9,257 bases of DNA from Pseudomonadota bacterium (lineage in GTDB: Bacteria > Pseudomonadota > Alphaproteobacteria > Rhodospirillales > Magnetospirillaceae): assembly GCA_023437865.1 (NCBI GenBank), contig JAEZFE010000147.1:1-9257 (forward strand), written 5' to 3'. Shown here piece by piece: positions 1 to 4,845 of this stretch (position 1 is its first letter; the number at the start of each line of letters is the position of its first letter). The translations under genes were made by a program, and so were the position numbers. Below the pieces are notes generated by a model. That model was not told the origin of the DNA. It saw only the letters and a list, made by a program, of their open reading frames with translations, and searched no databases.

Positions 1-749
1 CCGACCGCTGGAAGGGCGCCGGTCCCGACGAGAAGCCACATTTGCTGGCCGAGGCCGCCGCCAAGGCTTTTGCCGACCGTTCGCGCTGGATGCAACCCCA
101 CGGCTGGCCCAATGAGAACGCCCAGAATCTGGCCGCGCGCGAACGTGCAACCGCGCTGATGGCCGCCTATAACCCCGACCGCCACACTGCCGTGGAGGCG
201 GCCAAGTCTACCGACGCCATCCCGGCCGCCGGCTTCGTCACCATGGATTCGATGGGCAACGCCGTGGCCTGCAACGTCACCACCTACGGCCTGTTCGGTA
301 ATGGCCGCATGGCGCCCGGCACCGGGGTGATGCTGGCTGCCGTGCCCGGCCTGTCCAGCGGCCCGCCGGCGGTGGGCCCGGTGCTGGTGGTCAACACCCA
401 TTCCAAGGAAGTGCATTTCGGCGGTGCCGCCACCGGCGGCGTGACCGCTCCGACCGCCCTGGTGCAGACCTTGCTGTCCACCATGCGCGATGGCACGCAA
501 CTGGAGGCCGCTGTTGCCGCTCCGCGTGTTCATCATTCGGGAGCGCCCGACATTGCCTTCGTCGAATCGGGCGAGCGCGCTTTCGATCCGGCGCCGCTGA
601 GCAAGCGCGGCCACGAGATCAAGGCGGTGCCCATGCCGAGCCGGGTGAATGCCTTCGCCTGCGCCTCGGGCGATCCGGACTTCAAGAAGTGCCGCGTCGC
701 CACCGATCCGCGCGGCAACGGCCTGGGACTGATTGTCGGCAAGGATTGA
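1..749 (+). CDS. gamma-glutamyltranspeptidase-family protein, C-terminal part (5' end outside window)
   Basis: The frame is open from base 3 to the TGA at 747-749, giving about 248 residues. It corresponds to the end of the large-subunit region plus the whole small-subunit region of the GGT family (PF01019). Family landmarks are DSMGNAVAC (equivalent to D-x-x-GNAV just after the processing site), FGNGRMAPGTG, an SS pair before the GPVLVV strand, an ATGG glycine pair (oxyanion region), APRVHH, and a C-terminal ATDPRGNGLGLIV. GGTs are normally periplasmic, cleave themselves before a catalytic Thr and transfer or hydrolyse gamma-glutamyl groups such as glutathione. Here the expected TT of the TTHxS motif reads AA (bases 225-230, IPAAGFVTMD). 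The Asn of TLN and the MDDF acidic pair are also not recognisable. It may therefore be a non-processing paralogue or have another role. Three cysteines lie in the small-subunit region, compatible with an exported protein. The signal peptide is not visible. Family assignment is firm; activity is doubtful. Confidence 0.85.
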   Translation, partial: DRWKGAGPDEKPHLLAEAAAKAFADRSRWMQPHGWPNENAQNLAARERATALMAAYNPDRHTAVEAAKSTDAIPAAGFVTMDSMGNAVACNVTTYGLFGNGRMAPGTGVMLAAVPGLSSGPPAVGPVLVVNTHSKEVHFGGAATGGVTAPTALVQTLLSTMRDGTQLEAAVAAPRVHHSGAPDIAFVESGERAFDPAPLSKRGHEIKAVPMPSRVNAFACASGDPDFKKCRVATDPRGNGLGLIVGKD

Positions 750-752
750 GTC

Positions 753-1904
753 ATGGCGTTCAAGGTTGCCGGCCGGGGCGCCATCGCCCCGTTCATCGTC
801 ATGGACGTGATGCGCGCCGCCAATGAACGGGCGGCGGCGGGCGGTGACGTTATCCACCTCGAAGTGGGGCAACCCTCGGGCCAGGCGCCCGAGCGGGTGC
901 GGGCGGCGGCCAAGGCGGCGCTCGACAGCCACGGTATCGGCTATACCGATGCCCTCGGCCTCCCCGAACTGCGCCAGCGTATTGCCGGCCACTATCGCCA
1001 CGCCTATGGCGTCGCGGTGGCGCCCGAGCAGGTTGCGGTGACCACCGGCTCGTCGGGTGCGTTTCTGCTCGCCTTCCTGGCTGCCTTCGATGCCGGTGAC
1101 CGGGTGGCGGTGGCCGCCCCAGGCTATCCGGCCTACCGCAACATCCTGGAGGCGCTGGGCGTCGAATGTGTCGCGGTGCCTGTGGGCCCAGCTTCGCGCT
1201 GGCAGCTCAATGTCGAGGTGCTGTCCAAGGTCGGGGGCAAGCTTGATGGCGTAGTGGTCGCCAGCCCGTCCAACCCCACCGGTTCCATGCTGAACGCCCA
1301 TGAAGTGGCCGAACTGGCTGAATGGTGCGAACGGCATGGCGTCCGCCTGATCTCGGACGAGATCTATCACGGCATTACCTACGGCGCGCCCGCCGCCACG
1401 GCGGTGGGCGCGGGGCCGCACGCCCTCATCGTCAACAGCATTTCCAAATACTACGCCATGACCGGCTGGCGCTTGGGCTGGATGGTGCTGCCGCCCGACC
1501 TGGTGCGTGCGGTGGAATGCCTGCAACAGAATCTGTTCATCTCACCGCCCACGCTGTCGCAGATCGCCGCCATCGCCGTGTTCGATTGCATCGACGAACT
1601 GGACGCCCGCGTCGCCGTCTACAAGCGCAACCGCGACATCCTGCTGGAAGAACTCCCCAAAGCTGGCTTCACCAAGCTGGCGCCGTCGGACGGCGCCTTC
1701 TACCTCTATGCTGACGTGGCTGAACTCACCAACGACTCTGCCGAGTTCTGCCGTCGTATGCTGGTCGAGACCGGTATTGCCTGCACCCCCGGTATGGACT
1801 TCGACCCTTATCAGGGCCACGGCACCATGCGCTTTTCCTTCGCCGGCTCGACGGCGGACATGGTGGAAGCTGCCCGGCGCCTGCGGGTGTGGCGCAAGCC
1901 TTAG
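753..1904 (+). CDS. PLP-dependent class I/II aminotransferase
   Basis: This complete 383-residue fold-type I aminotransferase is close to the usual 380-400. The hallmarks are all present: SPSNPTG with Asn174 and SDEIYHG with Asp202 and Tyr205 (PLP pyridine N and O3' contacts). Also present are NSISKYYAMTGWRLGW with the Schiff-base Lys232 and the downstream Arg of the phosphate-binding cup, and the C-terminal MRFSFAGS with Arg360 for the substrate carboxylate. It is cytosolic and should exchange an amino group between an amino acid and a 2-oxo acid. Overall it resembles the AspC-like/aromatic subgroup, but substrate cannot be read from sequence. The ATG lies 3 nt after the stop of the GGT-like gene, with an AAGGA ribosome site (741-745) inside that gene's last codons, so the two are almost certainly co-transcribed. 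Its TAG overlaps the stop of the opposing glycosyltransferase gene. Confidence 0.93.
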   Translation: MAFKVAGRGAIAPFIVMDVMRAANERAAAGGDVIHLEVGQPSGQAPERVRAAAKAALDSHGIGYTDALGLPELRQRIAGHYRHAYGVAVAPEQVAVTTGSSGAFLLAFLAAFDAGDRVAVAAPGYPAYRNILEALGVECVAVPVGPASRWQLNVEVLSKVGGKLDGVVVASPSNPTGSMLNAHEVAELAEWCERHGVRLISDEIYHGITYGAPAATAVGAGPHALIVNSISKYYAMTGWRLGWMVLPPDLVRAVECLQQNLFISPPTLSQIAAIAVFDCIDELDARVAVYKRNRDILLEELPKAGFTKLAPSDGAFYLYADVAELTNDSAEFCRRMLVETGIACTPGMDFDPYQGHGTMRFSFAGSTADMVEAARRLRVWRKP

Positions 1905-3088
1905 GGGAGAAGCGTCCTGGCCATCGCCGCGATCTCCTGGCGGCGGGCGTCCAATTCAGCGACGCAGGGTACCGGCTGGTCCAGGATCATGCGTTGAACC
2001 AGCGCGGGTTGCGCGTCGGGGGGCAGGTGGCATAACGCGTCCAGGGGCACGCCCAGGCTGCCCATGCAGTCAATGCGGCCATCGTCGGTGGCGCGCACCT
2101 TGGCGAGGCCGCAGGAGGCCGAGCAATTTGGACCATTATAAGGGCTTTGCCAGCAGGCGAGATTGCGGTGACGGCCTTGTAACACCTTGCCTGAGGCGGA
2201 GGTGTAGATGGCAACGCCCGGCGTTGCGAACAGCTTACTGACATGGGCAGGGCCGCTGTCAGCGGTGATCAGGAAGGCCTGACGCGCCATGAAGGCGCGC
2301 AGTTCACTGGTGGTTTGGAAGCCGCCAACGATGTCGATAGCGTTGGGAATCAGCGGACGGAGGGCCTTGTCGTAGGCTGCGCTCACCGCCTGATACGCGT
2401 TAAGAACCACGCGGACCGGCCCTTTGCCTGCCATGGCCTGGGCAAGTTCCGCCACAAGGCGGGGCGGCAGGGTGCGTAATGGCGACGACGCCAGGGGCAG
2501 GATGGCAATGCCCGAGGTGCTGGCCGGGCGCTCGACCGGGCAGGGGGCAAGGCCGAAACGCTCCAGCAGCACGCTTTCGACATCCACTGGCTGGGTGGAT
2601 ACGGCATCCCAGCCGTCCACCTCTCCTAGGTCGATGACAGGGAAATGGGCGTCGAGCTCCTTCTCGGAGATGAACAGCGGCAGGACCTGAAGCCCCGGTT
2701 CGGCGGTAAACAGATCGGTCGCGGCGCCGGTGTTGGCGACGGTGATCCGGGCTAGGGGCCATGCGGCGCGGAACGAGCGTAGGAACAAAATGACGCCGAC
2801 GCAATCGCCCAGCGCATCGGACGGCAGGATGAATAGAACCTTTTGGCGGCCATAATCGCGACGCCATTTTTCAGCTGGCAGGGCACGCAAGCGGGCGGCT
2901 GTGTCGAGCACTGTCACCGGGGCTCGGGTCGCCAGCACCTGCGAGCGGAACACCCGGTTGCGCGTATAATATTGCTTGCTGCCATCGGAGAATTGGCGGC
3001 TCTCTGGCGCGCAGGTGGACTGCAGGAAGTCGAAGGCGGTGTTGGCGCGAAAGCGCACGAACTCGCTGGGGCCCACATGCTTGCTCAT
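1901..3088 (-). CDS. glycosyltransferase family 9 (heptosyltransferase-like) protein
   Basis: The 395-residue product has the two-Rossmann (GT-B) layout of GT9. The first domain starts near residue 82 with VLFILPSDALGDCVG, the usual loop holding a Gly-Asp pair. The second carries a strand near 193-200 and the family signature TADSGPAH at 275-282, followed by the SKLFATPGVAIYT strand. A Cys-rich tail (C322, C326, C341, C353) includes the CM-G element often seen at the end of GT9 proteins. Family members move heptose or similar sugars from a nucleotide carrier to lipopolysaccharide at the cytoplasmic face of the inner membrane; this one's donor and acceptor are unknown. It has about 80 extra N-terminal residues compared with typical heptosyltransferases, so it may be a specialised surface-glycan enzyme. 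ATG 3088 is the first start in the frame after an in-frame TGA. It has only a weak ribosome site of its own. The gene is not beside other LPS genes in this window. Confidence 0.85.
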   Translation of the reverse strand: MSKHVGPSEFVRFRANTAFDFLQSTCAPESRQFSDGSKQYYTRNRVFRSQVLATRAPVTVLDTAARLRALPAEKWRRDYGRQKVLFILPSDALGDCVGVILFLRSFRAAWPLARITVANTGAATDLFTAEPGLQVLPLFISEKELDAHFPVIDLGEVDGWDAVSTQPVDVESVLLERFGLAPCPVERPASTSGIAILPLASSPLRTLPPRLVAELAQAMAGKGPVRVVLNAYQAVSAAYDKALRPLIPNAIDIVGGFQTTSELRAFMARQAFLITADSGPAHVSKLFATPGVAIYTSASGKVLQGRHRNLACWQSPYNGPNCSASCGLAKVRATDDGRIDCMGSLGVPLDALCHLPPDAQPALVQRMILDQPVPCVAELDARRQEIAAMARTLLP

Positions 3089-3108
3089 GACAGCACCAAC
3101 CGAACCAT
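3085..3108 (-). CDS. possible 7-codon leader ORF coupled to the GT9 gene
   Basis: Reading the minus strand, ATG at 3108-3106 opens a frame MVRLVLS and stops with TGA at 3087-3085. The stop overlaps the GT9 ATG (3088-3086) as ATGA, a classic arrangement for translational coupling. A strong ribosome site GAGGAG (3118-3123) lies 9 nt ahead of this small ATG. The GT9 start itself has no good site within 5-10 nt. The peptide has no runs of a regulatory amino acid, so simple attenuation is unlikely. It could equally be a chance ORF, with the ribosome site used at longer distance. Confidence 0.35.
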   Translation of the reverse strand: MVRLVLS

Positions 3109-3117
3109 CAGATCGCT

Positions 3118-3123
3118 CTCCTC
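3118..3123 (-). promoter_or_regulatory. ribosome binding site upstream of the leader ORF and GT9 gene
   Basis: GAGGAG on the minus strand is the only strong Shine-Dalgarno match ahead of the GT9 gene. It is 9 nt from the leader-ORF ATG but 29 nt from the GT9 ATG. This is why ribosome entry at the leader ORF, followed by re-initiation at ATGA, is proposed. Confidence 0.5.
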
Positions 3124-3170
3124 AGCCGCTGGCCCGGGCATAGTCCCCCCGCTGTCGTCGGCGGGCGCGG

Positions 3171-3176
3171 ATTGTA
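3171..3176 (-). promoter_or_regulatory. weak candidate -10 element for the GT9 gene
   Basis: The minus strand reads TACAAT here, a 5/6 match to the sigma-70 -10 consensus, about 80 nt before the GT9 start. No convincing -35 hexamer sits 16-18 nt upstream, so this is tentative. A perfect 8-bp palindrome TTCGCGAA (3193-3200) lies just upstream of it on the minus strand. Confidence 0.2.
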
Positions 3177-3238
3177 GCCAACTCCTCGCCAATTCGCGAA
3201 AGGATAAGCGCCCGCGCGAAGGAGGGGGCGGCGGACCA

Positions 3239-3268
3239 TTGGCGGTGCCTCCGAAGGGGCGCTATGAT
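3239..3268 (+). promoter_or_regulatory. candidate sigma-70 promoter for the Panacea-domain gene
   Basis: TTGGCG (3239-3244, 4/6 to TTGACA) and TATGAT (3263-3268, 5/6 to TATAAT) are separated by 18 nt. They sit in the only intergenic space before the gene. Transcription would start near 3275, giving a leader of about 50 nt that contains the inverted repeats at 3275-3315 and the ribosome site at 3313-3320. This is a sequence match only. Confidence 0.45.
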
Positions 3269-3274
3269 AACGAT

Positions 3275-3315
3275 GCTCGCCCGAGCTAAATGAGGTAGGA
3301 ACTCGGGCGTTCGAG
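3275..3315 (+). repeat. overlapping inverted repeats in the leader of the Panacea-domain gene
   Basis: CGCCCGAG (3278-3285) and its exact reverse complement CTCGGGCG (3302-3309) can form an 8-bp GC-rich stem with a 16-nt loop. Each arm also belongs to a smaller dyad: GCTCG-CC-CGAGC at 3275-3286, and CTCG (3302-3305) with CGAG (3312-3315). The last CGAG runs into the GAGGAGGA ribosome site. The alternatives are mutually exclusive as RNA folds. As DNA, the repeat lies at the predicted transcription start, where an operator could be. Confidence 0.5.
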
Positions 3316-3320
3316 GAGGA
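3313..3320 (+). promoter_or_regulatory. strong ribosome binding site deciding the Panacea-gene start
   Basis: GAGGAGGA ends 4 nt before ATG 3325. It supports that ATG over the TTG at 3322, which would leave only 1 nt of spacing. Confidence 0.75.
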
Positions 3321-3324
3321 CTTG

Positions 3325-3876
3325 ATGCCGTTCGCGGTGAAATCGACGCTGGACGTGGTGTTCTGGTTTACCGACCGGGCCTTGAATGACCGGGAGTATA
3401 TTCAGCCGCAAAAGCTGCACCGGCTGCTCTATCTCAGTCAGGCGTATTTTTCGGTGGCCTTCCCTGGGCGCAAGCTGATGCCGGCCACGTTCGTGACCGA
3501 CGCCTTCGGCCCGGTGGAACCTACCGTGTTCCACACCTTCGCCTATGGGCGCCCGAATATGATCGAGGGCAACCCGATCCCCGACAGCGTGGTTCACTTC
3601 CTTGACAGCATCTGGCGCCGCTTTGGCCAATACAGCGCCGACCAGCTCAACAAGAAGTTGGCCGACCACGCGCCCGTGGCCGAAGCGCAGGCCAAAGGCC
3701 TGGGCGAGGAAATCACGCTGGCTGCCATGGTCCGGTATTACGGTGCCGATGCCGCCGCCAAGAAGGCCGGCGCCCCCGCTGCCACCGAAGTCATGCGCCC
3801 GCGCCTGATGCGTTCGCAAGACGGCAAGGCGGTGGCGGTAACCGCGTGGACGCCCAAGGCACTGGGAAAAAAATAA
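3325..3876 (+). CDS. Panacea-domain (DUF4065, SocA-like) protein
   Basis: The 183-residue protein matches the Panacea/DUF4065 pattern along most of its length. The pattern runs PQKLHRLLYLSQAYF (28-42), basic FPGRKLMP (46-53), FVTDAFGPVEPTVFHTF (56-72), then FLDSIWRRFGQYSADQLNKKL (92-112) and ADHAPVAEA (113-121). These parallel the family's KLQKLLYY, GPV-P-vY and vW-yG-lsa-eL-lTH elements. The best-known member, Caulobacter SocA, is an antitoxin that delivers toxin SocB to ClpXP, and Panacea domains act as antitoxins in many toxin-antitoxin pairs. Here no toxin gene adjoins it: the upstream neighbour is a divergent glycosyltransferase and the downstream neighbour a convergent DUF455 gene. It could be an orphan antitoxin, a proteolytic adaptor, or a housekeeping relative. 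The Lys-rich end is presumably disordered. Family call is good; function is open. Confidence 0.8.
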   Translation: MPFAVKSTLDVVFWFTDRALNDREYIQPQKLHRLLYLSQAYFSVAFPGRKLMPATFVTDAFGPVEPTVFHTFAYGRPNMIEGNPIPDSVVHFLDSIWRRFGQYSADQLNKKLADHAPVAEAQAKGLGEEITLAAMVRYYGADAAAKKAGAPAATEVMRPRLMRSQDGKAVAVTAWTPKALGKK

Positions 3877-3881
3877 CGGCA

Positions 3882-3908
3882 TTCCTCTCCCGCCGGGAGG
3901 GAGAGGAA
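3882..3908. terminator. intergenic hairpin between convergent genes, probable bidirectional terminator
   Basis: TTCCTCTCCC (3882-3891) pairs exactly with GGGAGAGGAA (3899-3908) across a 7-nt loop. It lies 5 nt after the stop of the Panacea gene and 4 nt from the stop of the DUF455 gene. On the plus strand a short ATTTCT follows. On the minus strand a run of seven Ts (complement of 3868-3874) follows about 7 nt beyond the stem. The U-tracts are weak or displaced, so efficiency is uncertain. Confidence 0.55.
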
Positions 3909-3912
3909 ATTT

Positions 3913-4710
3913 CTACGCGGCGCGGGCCAGCGGTTCGTACCAATCGCGGGGAAAGGCGGCCTCGGCGCGGGCCGGGTGGTTGAACGGCTGCTTCAGGCCG
4001 GCGGGAAAGCGTTCCGCGATCAGGCGGTGGTACTCGGCCCGGCCCTCCACGCCCCGCCTTTCGGCAAGATAGGCAAACCAGCGCACGCCAGCGGCCACGT
4101 GGGCGATCTCATCGTGAAAGATGATATCCAGCACCGGCGGGGTGAGGGTGTCGCCGTTCCGTGCCAACCGCTCCATGGTGGCCGGCGTGGTGTCCAGCCC
4201 GCGCGCCTCCAGCGTCATGGGCACCACCGCCAGCCGCGCCATCAGGTCGTCGGCGGTTTTCTCTGCGGCCTGCCACAGGCCGTCATGGGCGGGCAGGTCG
4301 CCGTAAGTCGCGCCCAGCTTGTTCAGCAGCTCTTCCAGCATCTCGAAATGCACCGCTTCGTCCAGCGCCACCTGGACCCAATCGTCCAGAAAACCCTTAG
4401 GCATCTGCTCGTGGGGGAAGCGGCAGACGATGTCCCATGCCAGATCGACGGCATTCAGCTCGATATGGGCCAGCGCGTGCAACAGGCCGATACGTCCCCG
4501 CTCGCCGCCATAGGCCCGCTTGGGCATTTCGCGCGGGGCCAGCAATTGCGGGCGTTCCGGCCGATAGGGGCGGGCGGGCGGCAGGGCGTCGCCCACCGTG
4601 GTGACGCGACCTTCGGACCAATCGGCAGCAAAGGCGCGGGTAAGGCGGCACTTTTCCACCGCGTCGGCGGTGGTCAGCACGGTAATGGCGGCTTCGGCGA
4701 GAGATTGCAT
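3913..4710 (-). CDS. DUF455 family ferritin-like protein
   Basis: This 265-residue protein is of the DUF455 family, which has a ferritin-like four-helix fold related to the tRNA hydroxylase MiaE. Candidate di-iron ligands are all present and regularly spaced: Glu84 in HIELNAVDL, Glu118-x-x-His121 in DEAVHFEML, Glu168 in LEARGLD, and Glu201-x-x-His204 in [10 protein letters not shown]. This is the E, ExxH, E, ExxH order expected for two carboxylate/His iron sites. The N-terminal 60 residues are Pro/Arg-rich with a conserved-looking RPERPQL segment. No signal peptide or membrane helix is seen, so it is probably cytosolic. A redox or oxygen-dependent role is likely from the fold, but no substrate is known to me. 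ATG 4710 is the first start after an in-frame TAG (minus strand 4724-4722), although its ribosome site is poor. It is transcribed alone, divergently from the chemoreceptor gene. Confidence 0.85.
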   Translation of the reverse strand: MQSLAEAAITVLTTADAVEKCRLTRAFAADWSEGRVTTVGDALPPARPYRPERPQLLAPREMPKRAYGGERGRIGLLHALAHIELNAVDLAWDIVCRFPHEQMPKGFLDDWVQVALDEAVHFEMLEELLNKLGATYGDLPAHDGLWQAAEKTADDLMARLAVVPMTLEARGLDTTPATMERLARNGDTLTPPVLDIIFHDEIAHVAAGVRWFAYLAERRGVEGRAEYHRLIAERFPAGLKQPFNHPARAEAAFPRDWYEPLARAA

Positions 4711-4717
4711 GATGCAA
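4705..4717 (-). repeat. 13-bp dyad over the DUF455 start codon
   Basis: TTGCAT-G-ATGCAA is a perfect inverted repeat (6+1+6) whose left arm contains the start codon of the DUF455 gene. It could be an operator, or could weakly fold in the mRNA. A dyad this short can arise by chance. Confidence 0.3.
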
Positions 4718-4845
4718 GCCTAGTCGGCGGTCTCATGTATGTCCACGCTTGCCGAACAAGATGTGCGAAAATTGCAACTTCCGCTCTCTTGCCCTCTTCC
4801 GTCGCGATCAGTTCCATGGCAGCGGGAGAAGAGAGGGGCCAGGAA
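4711..4845. other. divergent intergenic region between DUF455 gene and chemoreceptor gene
   Basis: These 135 nt must hold the promoters of both divergent genes. I could not find a convincing sigma-70 pair with correct spacing on either strand. GCCGAACA (4751-4758) resembles the sigma-28 -10 element but lacks a matching -35. The stretch is less GC-rich around 4756-4780 than the flanking genes. Confidence 0.4.
4831..4838 (+). promoter_or_regulatory. ribosome binding site deciding the chemoreceptor start
   Basis: GAGAGGGG ends 7 nt before ATG 4846. An alternative in-frame ATG at 4816 would add [10 protein letters not shown] but has no purine-rich site ahead of it, so 4846 is preferred. Confidence 0.6.

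Larger units (their letters stand above)
3089..3324. other. divergent intergenic region between GT9 and Panacea genes
   Basis: This 236-nt region is the longest gene-free stretch in the window. It holds the leader-ORF signals on the left (minus strand), a TTCGCGAA palindrome at 3193-3200, a purine-rich GC block (3209-3235), the candidate promoter at 3239-3268 and the inverted repeats at 3275-3315. No additional convincing ORF was found in it. Confidence 0.5.

Noticed and set aside
2843..3289. 148-residue plus-strand ORF just ahead of the Panacea gene, as a possible toxin partner
   Set aside because: More than half is antisense to the GT9 gene, there is no ribosome site, the composition is low-complexity (Gly/Pro/Ala) and no toxin motif is recognisable.
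3322..3324. TTG start for the Panacea gene
   Set aside because: It would sit 1 nt from the ribosome site. The adjacent ATG is correctly placed.
3286..3882. 198-residue minus-strand ORF opposite the Panacea gene
   Set aside because: It is the antisense shadow of a gene with strong G/C third positions. Its His/Arg/Gly-rich composition matches no family.
4751..4758. GCCGAACA as a sigma-28 (flagellar) promoter for the chemoreceptor
   Set aside because: Only the -10 resembles GCCGATAA. The -35 position has no TAAA-like element.
3976..4845. 290-residue N-terminal extension of the chemoreceptor frame
   Set aside because: The frame is open but lies mostly antisense to the DUF455 gene, with His/Gly/Arg-rich composition and no domain. 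The receptor begins naturally at 4846 with a short cytoplasmic end and a membrane helix.
4816..4845. Alternative chemoreceptor start at ATG 4816
   Set aside because: It is in frame but has no ribosome site. ATG 4846 has GAGAGGGG 7 nt upstream.
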